Assembly: GCA_020632795.1 (NCBI GenBank)
Contig: JACKEV010000012.1
Location: forward strand, 401,939 to 465,938
Origin: Alphaproteobacteria bacterium
Lineage (GTDB): Bacteria; Myxococcota_A; UBA796; CAJQPC01
DNA length: 64,000 nucleotides
Direction: 5' to 3'
A program made the position numbers and the translations under genes. Position 1 is the stretch's first letter. Each line of letters starts with the position of its first letter. This document shows, piece by piece, positions 1-8,784 of the stretch. The notes under the pieces are model-generated. The model made no database searches. It was not told the origin of the DNA and saw only the letters and a program-made list of their open reading frames with translations.

Positions 1-76
1 CGACGGCGCGCGCCGGGGTGGCCTCAGGGGCCTCCCGAGCCTCGGCGCGCTCGGCGGGGGCGTGCTCCACGGGCAT
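1..76 (-). CDS. N-terminal fragment of an unidentified protein
   Basis: This is the first 25 codons of a minus-strand gene cut by the window edge. The ATG at 76 follows a strong AGGAGG ribosome site (8 bases between), which is why I call a real start here. The visible residues are Ala-, Glu-, Arg- and Pro-rich low-complexity sequence with no signal peptide, so nothing can be said about function. The cytochrome c gene lies upstream on the same strand, 64 bp away. Confidence 0.6.
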   Translation of the reverse strand, partial: MPVEHAPAERAEAREAPEATPARAV

Positions 77-112
77 CGGCGAACCTCCTGTCCGGGCCGC
101 ATGATGGCACAC

Positions 113-131
113 CCGCCGTGGATCGCGGCGG
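113..131 (-). terminator. GC stem-loop after the cytochrome c gene
   Basis: CCGCCG at 113-118 pairs with CGGCGG at 126-131 across a 7-base loop, just downstream of the cytochrome c stop codon. There is no T tract, so it may only stabilise the mRNA end. Weak evidence. Confidence 0.3.
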
Positions 132-140
132 CCCCGGTGC

Positions 141-494
141 TCAGAAGTTCGCGCGCATCCAGTCGACGATGGCCTGGGCCTGCTCGGCGGTGACGTCGAC
201 GGGCTCCATGTCTCCGTGGCCGTTCAGGATGACGTCCACGATGAAGGCGTCGTCGTGGCGCCCCAGCTCGGGCCGGATGTTCGGCCCGGAGGCCGTCCCG
301 CCCCCGCTGGGACCGTGGCAGGTCTCGCAGTGGTCGGCGTAGAGCACGGCGCCGTCCATCTCCAGCGTGCCGGTGTCATCGGCAGCGCTGTCATCGGTGG
401 TGGCGGACGAGTCGTCGGTGGCGGCGCTGTCGTCGGCGTCCTTGTCGCCGCAGCCGACGGCCAGCAGGGCGAGCACGAGCAGGGATCGGTTCAT
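141..494 (-). CDS. Class I cytochrome c lipoprotein
   Basis: A 117-residue exported electron carrier. The start ATG at 494 follows GGAGGAG at a good distance. Residues 1-15 form a lipoprotein signal ending Ala-Val-Gly-Cys. An Asp/Ser/Thr/Ala-rich linker (about 16-42) follows, then one small cytochrome c domain with the haem motif CETCH and a likely distal Met ligand in the segment GDMEP. One haem c per chain, probably held at a membrane surface and acting as a periplasmic or outer-membrane electron shuttle. The Asp-Ser linker recurs in other lipoproteins of this window. It lies downstream of phhA on the same strand, but about 80 bp and a tandem repeat separate them, so co-transcription is uncertain. 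Confidence 0.88.
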   Translation of the reverse strand: MNRSLLVLALLAVGCGDKDADDSAATDDSSATTDDSAADDTGTLEMDGAVLYADHCETCHGPSGGGTASGPNIRPELGRHDDAFIVDVILNGHGDMEPVDVTAEQAQAIVDWMRANF

Positions 495-546
495 CAGGGG
501 TCTCCTCCAGCCGGGGAGACTATCCGCGCTGCGGGGAGGGTGGCCA

Positions 547-578
547 CCCCGCGTAAGCTCAGCCCCGCGTAAGCTCAG
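547..578. repeat. Perfect 16-bp tandem duplication at the phhA stop codon
   Basis: CCCCGCGTAAGCTCAG occurs twice back to back (547-562 and 563-578). The second unit carries the phhA stop codon (TGA on the minus strand), and the first repeats the same TGA just after it. It looks like a recent slippage duplication at the gene's 3' end. Confidence 0.85.
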
Positions 579-1453
579 CAGAGCGGCCCGGCGCCTTCGG
601 TGACCGGCGGCGCCACCCCGTCCCGCCAGCGGCCCTCCTCCACCCAGCGCGTCACGCCGTTGAGCATCGCGTCCAGGCTGGGGGCGACGTAGAGCCAGGG
701 CTGATAGTCGGTGGGGTCGTAGGGGGTCGCGCCCATCGCGTCGGGGTCGAAGTCGCGCAGCTCGGGGCCGTCGTGGATGCGGGCGAGCTCCCCGCAGGAG
801 GACAGCAGGCCCGCCCCCACCGCCCGGAGCTGCCCGGCTTCGAGGGCCAGCCCGAACTCCACCGTGTACCAGTAGACCCGGGAGAGCCGGGCCACCTCGG
901 CCTCGGTCGCGACCCCCGCCGCCCGGCCCATCGCCTGGTTCACCGCGGCCACGCCCGGGTGCATCAGGCTGGCCGCGTGGCCGATCAGCTCGTGCAGGAC
1001 GTCGGGCTCGGGGGTGTAGAAGGGCCGGGAGTGGTGGCGCACGTACTGGGTGGAGAGGAACACGCCCTGCCCCAGGCGCACCAGGAAGGTGCGCGCGGCG
1101 ACCAGCCCCGCCACCGGCTCCATGCGGAAGCCGGAGGCCGCGAACAGCCGGGGGTTCAGCGCGGAGAGCTGGGGGATGCGGTCGCGCTGCAGGCCCAGGC
1201 GGTCCTGGAGATCCACGAGGTCGGAGACGACGTGGGCGCGGTGCAGCGGCCCGAGCGTCTGCCACACCGTGGACCACACCGCGTGCTCCGCCTCGGTGTA
1301 GGGGGCGTCGGGCACGGGCTGGCCGCTGCGGTGCTCGAGGGCGATGCGGGCGATGTGGTTCCGGCGGGCCCGGTAGACCGGGTCGCGGAAGCCGGGGTGG
1401 TCACGATCGAGCTGGACGAGGTCGACCTCGCCGGGGGGTCCTTCCTGGTGCAT
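575..1453 (-). CDS. phhA: Phenylalanine-4-hydroxylase
   Basis: A 292-residue non-haem iron, pterin-dependent monooxygenase converting phenylalanine to tyrosine in the cytoplasm. The iron site is complete: HELIGH gives His154 and His159, and the segment YWYTVEFGL gives Glu199. Spacing (5, then 40 residues) matches bacterial phenylalanine hydroxylases, and the length is typical of the bacterial single-domain form without an ACT domain. I start at the ATG at 1453, since the open frame further upstream overlaps the DUF99 gene and looks random. It follows the DUF99 gene by only 20 bp, so the two are probably one transcript. No pterin carbinolamine dehydratase (phhB) is seen next to it. Confidence 0.93.
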   Translation of the reverse strand: MHQEGPPGEVDLVQLDRDHPGFRDPVYRARRNHIARIALEHRSGQPVPDAPYTEAEHAVWSTVWQTLGPLHRAHVVSDLVDLQDRLGLQRDRIPQLSALNPRLFAASGFRMEPVAGLVAARTFLVRLGQGVFLSTQYVRHHSRPFYTPEPDVLHELIGHAASLMHPGVAAVNQAMGRAAGVATEAEVARLSRVYWYTVEFGLALEAGQLRAVGAGLLSSCGELARIHDGPELRDFDPDAMGATPYDPTDYQPWLYVAPSLDAMLNGVTRWVEEGRWRDGVAPPVTEGAGPLC

Positions 1454-1473
1454 GACTCCAGGGGTAGCATCCT

Positions 1474-2061
1474 TCAGGCCCGCTTGCCGCTCTGCCCGGT
1501 CTTCACCGCCGCCCCGATGAGGTGGGCGAGGCGCAGGGGCTCGGGCACCCGGCCCTGGTCGGTGAGCGCGGCCAGGGCGCGGGCCACCACCGGCGGGGCC
1601 TCGCCGACGACCTGGAAGACGAAGCCGCCCTCCTGGTGGATGGGGCCGGCCCGCTCCAGCAGGGCGAGGCGGCGGGGGGCGTCGTCGAAGCGCGCCAGCA
1701 CCCGGCGCACCGCCAGCAGGTCGGGCGGACGGCGCATGACCGCCACACAGGGGCGCTCCAGGGCCTCGGCGAGCCTGGGCAGATCGATCAGGTTGAAGCC
1801 CCCGATCGCGACGCCGTCCAGCAGCACCGCGTGGACCTGGGCGTGGAATTTGCTGCATTGCAGCAATTCCAGGAGGACCTCGGTGGCGTCGGCGCCGTCC
1901 TTGGTGGCGGTGCCCCAGAGCATGCCTTCAAAGCGGGTCTCGCGGCACACGACGCCGGCCACGCTCACCGGGCTGCCCGGCGCGTGGTCGAAGGGGGCGT
2001 CATCGAAGCCCACCGCCCGCAGCGCCCGGCCGCGCCGCAGGACCTCGCTCAGGGACTTCAC
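1474..2061 (-). CDS. DUF99 (UPF0215) family protein
   Basis: About 195 residues matching the DUF99/UPF0215 family. The marks are an N-terminal RAVGFDDAPF segment, a central stretch LDGVAIGGFNLIDL, and the following strand ending RRPPD. The family is distantly related to the endonuclease V fold, and its function is unknown to me. Start choice: GAGGAGGT sits directly against a GTG at 2067 but 5 bases before a second GTG at 2061, so 2061 is preferred. It is first of a two-gene unit with phhA and runs divergently from the TSP3 gene across about 60 bp. Confidence 0.78.
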   Translation of the reverse strand: MKSLSEVLRRGRALRAVGFDDAPFDHAPGSPVSVAGVVCRETRFEGMLWGTATKDGADATEVLLELLQCSKFHAQVHAVLLDGVAIGGFNLIDLPRLAEALERPCVAVMRRPPDLLAVRRVLARFDDAPRRLALLERAGPIHQEGGFVFQVVGEAPPVVARALAALTDQGRVPEPLRLAHLIGAAVKTGQSGKRA

Positions 2062-2124
2062 CGACACCTCCTCGTTCCTTTCATGGCAGACTCAGGGAGC
2101 TCAAGAAGACACAGGAGACGCACG

Positions 2125-4653
2125 ATGCGCACGAATCATGGCTTCACCGCCCTCCTCACGGCCGCCGGGCTGCTGACCAGCCCCAGCGTATTCGCTCAGG
2201 ACCTCTGGTTCCAGGACACCATCCAGGGGGGCATCGCGGTGGACGCCTCCGGCGTGTCGACCGCCTACAACGGCAGCAGCACCCTGGAGTCCGGGGACGA
2301 CTTCCTGGTGCAGATCCCGGCCACCGCCACGGTCACCGACGTCTGGGCCGTGCTCATCGGCAAGAACAGCGGCATCCAGAGCGACCCCACCGCGGACGTG
2401 GTCATCAACGGGGTGGACCTCACCGGCGCGACCCTGCTGGACAGCGACACCCGCCATCAGGTCTACGAATTGGACCCCGCGACCTGGGGCATCACCGGGG
2501 CGGGCAGCTACAGCTACCAGGAGAGCGGCGCGGCGGACTCCGGGATCCGCAGCGGCGTGGGGGTGGTCGGCACCGTGCTGGTGGTCATCTACGAGGACAC
2601 CAGCCTGTTCGGCCAGCGCCAGGTGACCTTCGGCACCAACTACACCATCGACGGCACCTGGACCTTCAACGGGCTGCTCACCTCGGGCGTCACCAACGAC
2701 GCGGTGGTCTCCGCCGGCATCGGCTGGGAGTGCCACAGCGAGCAGGACGGCAGCTTCTACGTGGACAGCGTGCTGCTGAGCGCCTACGCCGGGGGCCGGG
2801 ACGACGGGCAGAACACGACGAGCTGCACCGACTACAACTCCCTCATCACGGTGGGCTCTTTCGGGGTCGACGACACCGACACCCTGGTCGGGATCGTGGG
2901 GGACGACCCCGACGCCGAGCCCGGCGGCACCTCCAGCGACTCCCGGCTCTCCGATGAGCTGTGGCGGGTCTCCTACGCGGCCTCCGGCTCCATGGCCTTC
3001 GAGTACGACAAGCGGGACTCCGACGGCTGGGTGGTGCCCGTCTTCGTGGTCCTCGACGTGGACAGCGACGGCGACGGCATCGCCGACGCCCAGGACACCG
3101 ACGCCGACGACGACGGGCTCGCCAACGCCGACGAGGCCACCTACGGGACGGATCCCTTCAACCCGGACACCGACGGAGACGGGCTGGACGACGGGGACGA
3201 GGTCAACACCTGGGGCAGCGACCCGACCGACCCGGACACCGACGGGGACGGGCTGGACGACGGGGACGAGGTCAACACCCACGGCACCGACCCCACCGTG
3301 TCCGACACCGACAGCGACGGCCTGAGCGACGGGGAGGAGGTGAACACCCACGGCACCGACCCGCTGACCGCAGACACGGACGGGGACGGGCTGGGCGACG
3401 GGGACGAGGTCAACATCTACGGCACCGACCCCCTGAGCGACGATGACGCCGACAGCGACGGCCTGAGCGACGCCGAGGAGGTGCTCACCCACGGCACCGA
3501 CCCCCACAACGACGACACCGACAGCGACGGGCTCACGGACGGGGACGAGGTGGACATCCACGGCACCGACCCGCTGAGCAGCGACACCGACGGCGACGGC
3601 TGCAGCGACGGCCAGGAGGTCAGCGACGGCACCGACCCGCTGGACGATGACATGGACGACGACGGCGTCTCCGACTGCCAGGAGGTCGCCGACGGCACCG
3701 ATCCGACCGACGCGGACACCGACGGCGACGGCGTGGACGACCTCCAGGAGTCGATCGACGGCACCGACCCGCTCGACGATGACACCGATGATGACGGCCT
3801 CACGGACGGCGAGGAGGCCAGCCGGGGCACCGACCCGCTCGACGAGGACACCGACGGCGACGGGCTCACGGATGGGGACGAGGTGGACATCCACGGCACC
3901 GACCCCACTGACCCCGACACCGACAGCGACAACCTGAGCGACGGGGATGAGGTCAACACCTACAGCACCGACCCCCTGGACGCCGACACCGACGACGACA
4001 ACCTGCCCGACGGCGCCGAGATCAACGCCGGCACCGACCCCCACGACCCCGACAGCGACGACGGCGGGCGCAGCGACGGCGAGGAGGTGCTCATCGACGG
4101 CACCGACCCGCTGGACGCGAGCGACGATCTCTCCGACCGGGACGGCGACGGCCTGACCGACTACGCCGAGGAGAACATCCACGGCACCGACCCCGACAAC
4201 CCGGACACCGACAACGACGGGCTCAGCGACGGGGAGGAGGTCAACACCACCGGCACCGATCCGAACGACGACGACACCGACGACGACGGGCTGGGCGACG
4301 GCGATGAGGGCACCTACGGCGCGGACCCGCTGGACCCGGACAGCGACGACGACGGGCTCACCGACGGGGAGGAGGTCAGCCGCAGCACCGACCCGCTCAA
4401 CCCCGACACCGACGGCGGCACGGTCTTCGACGGCGACGAGGTCGCCAACGGCACCGATCCGCTGGACCCGAGCGACGACCTCGATGACGGCGGCGACGAC
4501 ACCGGGATCGCGGGCGAGGACAAGGGCGGCGAGGGCTGCGGCTGCGCGTCCACGTCGCGAAGCGGCGCCTGGCCGGGCTGGCTGGCCCTGATGGCGCTCG
4601 TCACCCTGCGCCGTCGGCGCGGGGACCAGGAGGAGACCCCATGCGATCGGTGA
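2125..4653 (+). CDS. TSP3-repeat surface protein with MYXO-CTERM anchor
   Basis: An 842-residue exported protein. The ATG at 2125 follows AGGAG by 7 bases; the open frame 5' of it is the antisense of DUF99. A signal peptide (about 1-24, ending VFA-Q) leads into a roughly 290-residue beta-rich domain I do not recognise. Then come 20 Asp-rich repeats of the form DTDGDGLDDGDEV...GTDP, the calcium-binding thrombospondin type 3 pattern. The end is a MYXO-CTERM signal: GCGC, one hydrophobic segment, then RRRR. In Myxococcota such tails are cut and the protein is anchored at the outer surface. It overlaps the next gene by 13 bp, so the two are likely co-translated and act together at the cell surface. 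Confidence 0.88.
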   Translation: MRTNHGFTALLTAAGLLTSPSVFAQDLWFQDTIQGGIAVDASGVSTAYNGSSTLESGDDFLVQIPATATVTDVWAVLIGKNSGIQSDPTADVVINGVDLTGATLLDSDTRHQVYELDPATWGITGAGSYSYQESGAADSGIRSGVGVVGTVLVVIYEDTSLFGQRQVTFGTNYTIDGTWTFNGLLTSGVTNDAVVSAGIGWECHSEQDGSFYVDSVLLSAYAGGRDDGQNTTSCTDYNSLITVGSFGVDDTDTLVGIVGDDPDAEPGGTSSDSRLSDELWRVSYAASGSMAFEYDKRDSDGWVVPVFVVLDVDSDGDGIADAQDTDADDDGLANADEATYGTDPFNPDTDGDGLDDGDEVNTWGSDPTDPDTDGDGLDDGDEVNTHGTDPTVSDTDSDGLSDGEEVNTHGTDPLTADTDGDGLGDGDEVNIYGTDPLSDDDADSDGLSDAEEVLTHGTDPHNDDTDSDGLTDGDEVDIHGTDPLSSDTDGDGCSDGQEVSDGTDPLDDDMDDDGVSDCQEVADGTDPTDADTDGDGVDDLQESIDGTDPLDDDTDDDGLTDGEEASRGTDPLDEDTDGDGLTDGDEVDIHGTDPTDPDTDSDNLSDGDEVNTYSTDPLDADTDDDNLPDGAEINAGTDPHDPDSDDGGRSDGEEVLIDGTDPLDASDDLSDRDGDGLTDYAEENIHGTDPDNPDTDNDGLSDGEEVNTTGTDPNDDDTDDDGLGDGDEGTYGADPLDPDSDDDGLTDGEEVSRSTDPLNPDTDGGTVFDGDEVANGTDPLDPSDDLDDGGDDTGIAGEDKGGEGCGCASTSRSGAWPGWLALMALVTLRRRRGDQEETPCDR
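3060..4500 (+). repeat. Tandem array encoding 20 TSP3 calcium-binding repeats
   Basis: Degenerate direct repeats of about 66-75 bp, each ending in a codon run for Gly-Thr-Asp-Pro or a close variant (WGSDP, YSTDP, YGADP, RSTDP). Counting these end motifs gives 20 units. Units differ enough at the base level that they seem old, not newly amplified. This is coding repeat inside the surface protein, not a CRISPR or mobile element. Confidence 0.85.
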
Positions 4654-6284
4654 CCCTGCTCGCCCTCTTCGCAGCCGGCTGCATCGGCAAGGAAACCCCC
4701 ACCGACGACTCCGCCGCCTGCGATGACCCCCTGACCGTCTTCGCGGACAGCGACGGCGACGGCTTCGGGGACCCCGGCGCGCCCTCCTCGGACTGCTTCC
4801 CACCCGCGGGCGCCGTGGAGAACGCAGACGACTGCGACGACGGCGACGCGGCGGTGAACCCCGACGCCGCCGAGGTCTGCGACGACATCGACAACGACTG
4901 CGACGGCCTCATCGACGACGCGGACGACAGTCTGGACGCCTCCACCGGTCAGGCCTGGTACCCGGATGACGACGGCGACGGCTACGGGGTGGCCGAGGGC
5001 GCCGTGCAGGTCTGCGTGGCCGGGGACGGCTACGCGCAGAACGCCGAGGACTGCGACGACGGGGACCCGGACGTCCACCCCGGCGCACAGGAGGTCTGCA
5101 GCGGCGTGGACGACGACTGCGACGGCCTCATCGACGACGCGGACGACAGCGTGGACGCCTCCAACGGCACCCTCTGGTTCCCGGACGTGGACCGCGACAC
5201 CTTCGGGGACGCCGACGACGTCGGCGCCTGGGCCTGCGCCGACCCCTCCGTCGACGACGACCGGTGGACCACCGACGACAGCGACTGCGACGACGACGAC
5301 GAGGGCGTCCACCCCGGGGCGACCGAGGTGTGCAACGGCGTGGACGACGACTGCGACCCCGGCAGCACCGAGGAGGGTCTGGTCGGCTGGGTCGACGCCG
5401 ACGGCAACCGCACCGACCTCAGCGCGGACCTCGCCGCCGCCACCAGCGCGACCCCCTATGACGTCAACCCCAGCACGGCGGGCACCCTGTGGGTCTGCGA
5501 AGGCAGCTACTACGCCACGATCACCGCCGCGCACGACCTGGACGTGGTGGCGCCGGGCGGCGCGGACCTCACCATCTTCGACGGCGGCGGCGGCCGCTCG
5601 GTGCTGGACGTGCGCGCCGACGGGGTGACGGTGAACGTCCAGGGCCTCACCCTGACCGACGGGCTGGGCTCCGGGCTTGTGTTGGGCAGCTACCCCACCG
5701 GCGGCGGGGTGCTGTGCGACGCGGAGGGGGCCACCCTCACGCTCACCGACGTCGTCGTGTCGGACAACGAGGCCGGCGTGGGCGCTGGCGTCTACAGCGA
5801 CGGCTGCGCCCTGACCCTCACCGGTGGCCGGGTCAGCGACAACGTCGCCAGCTACTACGGCGGCGGCGTGGCGGTGCTCTCGGGGGACGGCGTGCTCGAC
5901 GGCGTGGAGGTGCTGGAGAACGAGGCGGTGCGCGGCGGCGGGCTGTTCGTCATCTCCTACAGCGGGGCCGGGGCGATGGAGATCATCGACACCGTGGTGG
6001 AGGGCAACAGCGTCACGGCCTTCGGCGGCGGCGCCATCGTGGAGAACGCCACGCTGACGTGCACCGGCAGCGCCAGCGTGCGCGGGGGCTTCTTCGGCAA
6101 CGTCGCGGGCACCAGCGGCGGCGGGGTGAACCTGGCCAGCAGCACCGCGTACCTGGAGGCGGTGTCGTGCGACTTCGGGACCGACGCGGACGGGGACAAC
6201 AACAGCCCCCAGGACATCAACACCTTCGAGGACGACTACGAGGACGACGTGACGCTGTCGTGCAGCACGAGCGGGTGTCAGTGA
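4641..6284 (+). CDS. MopE-like metal-binding beta-helix lipoprotein
   Basis: A 547-residue exported lipoprotein. The signal ends LFAAGC, followed by a short Asp/Ser linker. Residues about 50-250 hold three putative metal-binding repeats of the MopE type (DCDDGD...NP..EVC...DNDCDG). Residues about 270-500 are Gly-rich repeats with regularly spaced Asn and Gly, as in right-handed parallel beta-helix proteins. The start lies inside the preceding TSP3 gene (13-bp overlap, GGAGGAG before the ATG), showing tight coupling. The likely role is a calcium- or copper-binding surface protein working with the MYXO-CTERM protein. The substrate, if any, is unknown. It converges on the TIR gene with only 4 bp between stops. 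Confidence 0.82.
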   Translation: MRSVTLLALFAAGCIGKETPTDDSAACDDPLTVFADSDGDGFGDPGAPSSDCFPPAGAVENADDCDDGDAAVNPDAAEVCDDIDNDCDGLIDDADDSLDASTGQAWYPDDDGDGYGVAEGAVQVCVAGDGYAQNAEDCDDGDPDVHPGAQEVCSGVDDDCDGLIDDADDSVDASNGTLWFPDVDRDTFGDADDVGAWACADPSVDDDRWTTDDSDCDDDDEGVHPGATEVCNGVDDDCDPGSTEEGLVGWVDADGNRTDLSADLAAATSATPYDVNPSTAGTLWVCEGSYYATITAAHDLDVVAPGGADLTIFDGGGGRSVLDVRADGVTVNVQGLTLTDGLGSGLVLGSYPTGGGVLCDAEGATLTLTDVVVSDNEAGVGAGVYSDGCALTLTGGRVSDNVASYYGGGVAVLSGDGVLDGVEVLENEAVRGGGLFVISYSGAGAMEIIDTVVEGNSVTAFGGGAIVENATLTCTGSASVRGGFFGNVAGTSGGGVNLASSTAYLEAVSCDFGTDADGDNNSPQDINTFEDDYEDDVTLSCSTSGCQ

Positions 6285-6288
6285 GGGT

Positions 6289-7287
6289 TCACCGGGAGGA
6301 CTCGCCGCTCCAGCGCGCGACGTCTTCGAGTGCTTGCCGCAAATCTGGAAGGGTTCCAGCCTGTTGTGCCCAACGCAGGACCTTTGCTATGGAGATCGCG
6401 CGGGGCTCGGAGCTGTCACGGAACATGGGGGGCACGTCCAGGCGGTAGAGCAGAAAGTAGAACTGGGCGGGTGTCAGCGCACGGAGCGCGTCCGACAACG
6501 TTCCTATGGCGGCTCGTTGGGCGTCAATTTCAGATGTCCGGTCCACTTGGGTACGGCCAGCGAGCTTCAAGAGCGCGTCTACGACGCCCTTCAACCCCAA
6601 GGTGGCTGCGTTGAGGAACGTGCGAGCACGTAGACCGGGAGGAAGAGCGCCTCCCTTCGCCCCGTCTCGGTCCAGCACGACCGGCACGAGCAGATGGCCT
6701 CCAGGGTGCTGCTCCTCCAACTGGAGGGCAGAGAGAATCGCCCCCATCAGTTGACCATCCAAGCTCGTCTTGAGGGAGAACAGCGCCACGGTGACCCCCG
6801 ACTCACGCTGGGCACGGTCTCGCTCTCGACGCAGATCGTCCCCGGGCTTCAAGCTCAGCGTGTCGAGGAAGACCTCAGCGAGGGGAGACAGGTGCTCGGC
6901 CAGCTCCTCGGCATAGCGTGTGTCTTCCGGCCCATGCGCGATGAAGAACGCATATCGGGGGGGCGCTGGCTCGATGGAGCGCCCCGCCTCCTCGATGACC
7001 TCGACCGTCAGATCCACGAATGACCAGATGTCCGGCGCCAGCCTGCGGACCAGCGCGAGTCCCTCGATATCGGGGACCTCCAGCACCAGCAGGCGTGCCA
7101 GGGAGACCTGGAGGTCCCGCGCCGCGTTCAGCTCCCGCAGGGCCTCGCGGCCGTCGGCGTCGTCCTGCACGCGGAGGACGACGCTGGAGCCCTCGAATTC
7201 GTCCCACGACAGGGGAGACGGCGAGACGACGACGCAGACCAGCGCGCGTCCCTGGATCATCTCCAGGTGCTCTCGCACCACACCCAT
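6289..7287 (-). CDS. TIR-like protein with C-terminal helical adaptor domain
   Basis: About 332 residues in three parts. Residues 1-100 are an alpha/beta segment I do not recognise. Residues about 107-225 look like a TIR domain: strand YAFFIAHGPED, then FLDTLSLKPGDDL, then VTVALFSLKTS and LLVPVVL. By eye, the Trp and catalytic Glu expected after the Ser-rich strand are replaced (Gln and Ala), so NAD hydrolase activity is doubtful. Residues about 265-332 resemble an effector-associated or death-like adaptor helix bundle. The start is uncertain: GTG at 7290 and ATG at 7287 are adjacent with no clear ribosome site. It is third in a tight minus-strand cassette behind the P-loop ATPase (about 30 bp). 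A defence or signalling role is inferred from architecture. Confidence 0.68.
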   Translation of the reverse strand: MGVVREHLEMIQGRALVCVVVSPSPLSWDEFEGSSVVLRVQDDADGREALRELNAARDLQVSLARLLVLEVPDIEGLALVRRLAPDIWSFVDLTVEVIEEAGRSIEPAPPRYAFFIAHGPEDTRYAEELAEHLSPLAEVFLDTLSLKPGDDLRRERDRAQRESGVTVALFSLKTSLDGQLMGAILSALQLEEQHPGGHLLVPVVLDRDGAKGGALPPGLRARTFLNAATLGLKGVVDALLKLAGRTQVDRTSEIDAQRAAIGTLSDALRALTPAQFYFLLYRLDVPPMFRDSSEPRAISIAKVLRWAQQAGTLPDLRQALEDVARWSGESSR

Positions 7288-7320
7288 CACGTCATGGGCG
7301 CTGAGGCTTTGATAGGCCAG

Positions 7321-8742
7321 CTATGCCTCCGGTGGCGCGTTTCTCCGGGCGACGTCCCTCAGCCAGGAGACCAGCACCTCGTGCGGCCGATACCAGAGGT
7401 CGCCGTTGGGGTAGGCGGCGACGTAGTTCTGATACAGCAGCTCCTGCGCAACCGGTCCGTAGGGGATGTCTCCGGTGTCGAGGATCATCAGGAGGGTGCG
7501 GACGTGCTCCTCGGTGAGCGCCAGCTGCAGCTCCAGCCGGCGGTCCCGGGTGGCCTGCTCCAGGTGGTCGTCCCCGATGGAGCGGTCCCCCGCCTTCCAG
7601 GCGCGCAGCCCCGCCGCGTGCAGCAGGTCCAGGAACTCGCGGACCAGGCCGGAGCTCAACAGCGCAGCCCGCTCTGCGACGCCCTCCCCGATGAAGCGGT
7701 CGGTGAACCCGGCGGACTCCTGGCGCCTGCGGAGGATGCTGAGCAGGGCGTCGATTCCCGTCGGGCAGGGGGCCTCGTCACCGCGCCGCAAGACGGGGAG
7801 GTTGTAGAGTACGTCCGTGGTCAGGTGATGGCGAAGGCCGTTGAACTCGGGCGCGAACATCAGGCTGGGCGGTCCGGTCAGCACGATCGGTGCGGCGAGC
7901 CCCTTGAGGACACCCCAGTCGGCCAGCGCCTCCAGGATCGCTTCCTTGGACTTGCGGTCCAGCCCGTCCGCGAGGAGCACGGGCTTGCGCCCGCTCGCCT
8001 CCGTGAGCTGGGCGATCAGCTCGTTCACCGCCGCCACCAGGGCGAGGACGTCGTCGTTGGACTCGATGTCCCGGAGCGCGCCGAGCGGGCCGGCGCCGAT
8101 GGCGCGGAGCTGTTGGACGTCCTGGAGGATCTGCGTCGCGGCGACGGAAGCCGCCCGGCCGGTCGCTCCGGCTGCGCCGACAGCGCCGCTGGCGACCTGG
8201 GCCTCGGGGGCCGGAATGAGCTGCAGCGCGGAGCCGATGGCCTCGACCCATTCGCTGACCTTGGCCACCGCGCCGCTGACTGTCATCAGGCGCTCCAGCA
8301 CCTGTCCGAAGCTGGACTGCGAGCGTCGGGCTTGCTCGGCTTCCACGCCATCGTGAGGTGAGGACCACGCCTCAAGCGCCCGCGCCAGGGCCAGGCCGAA
8401 CAGAACCACGATGGGGAGACTGCCCGAGCCTTCGGGCAGGACCGGGGCCAGATCGAGCTGCAGGGGGACGAAGTCCTCACGCAGGATCCGCGCGATGCGG
8501 GTCAGCTCGGTCGTCTTCCCCGAACCTCGCGCACCGCACAGGACCACCTTGGAGTAGTCCACTGCGCCGACAAATGACAGGTTGGACGGACTCTCCGACA
8601 GCAGGCGATAGGCGATGTCGTCCGCCGGGGAGTCCGGGCGATCGACATAGAGCGACTCCAACTCATGGTCCAGCAGCACCCGTTTGGAGTCCAGGAGTGC
8701 CAGTCTCGGACGCCAGTGGTCGAGCAACTCTCGCTTCATCAT
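7321..8742 (-). CDS. P-loop (STAND/AAA-like) ATPase of the TIR cassette
   Basis: About 473 residues. Walker A is GARGSGKTT near residue 75, and Walker B is in the strand KPVLLADGLDR. A long helical region follows, without recognisable TPR, HTH or catalytic effector. Overall it resembles AAA/STAND regulators whose partner carries the effector. Start: the two ATGs at 8742 and 8739 fit the beginning of the conserved-looking sequence, but no strong ribosome site is visible and a GTG at 8775 is an alternative. It sits between the two-helix membrane protein and the TIR-like gene on the same strand, so the three probably form one operon. Inferred role: nucleotide-dependent switch for its neighbours. 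Confidence 0.7.
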   Translation of the reverse strand: MMKRELLDHWRPRLALLDSKRVLLDHELESLYVDRPDSPADDIAYRLLSESPSNLSFVGAVDYSKVVLCGARGSGKTTELTRIARILREDFVPLQLDLAPVLPEGSGSLPIVVLFGLALARALEAWSSPHDGVEAEQARRSQSSFGQVLERLMTVSGAVAKVSEWVEAIGSALQLIPAPEAQVASGAVGAAGATGRAASVAATQILQDVQQLRAIGAGPLGALRDIESNDDVLALVAAVNELIAQLTEASGRKPVLLADGLDRKSKEAILEALADWGVLKGLAAPIVLTGPPSLMFAPEFNGLRHHLTTDVLYNLPVLRRGDEAPCPTGIDALLSILRRRQESAGFTDRFIGEGVAERAALLSSGLVREFLDLLHAAGLRAWKAGDRSIGDDHLEQATRDRRLELQLALTEEHVRTLLMILDTGDIPYGPVAQELLYQNYVAAYPNGDLWYRPHEVLVSWLRDVARRNAPPEA

Positions 8743-8784
8743 CGGAGAATAACCGACGGCAGGCGTCGGGAGCACGAGCCGCGC

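Noticed and set aside
3060..4500. Possible CRISPR array or mobile repeat in the TSP3 gene
   Set aside because: The repeats are in frame, degenerate and translate to a known calcium-binding repeat. No constant repeat with unique spacers is seen.
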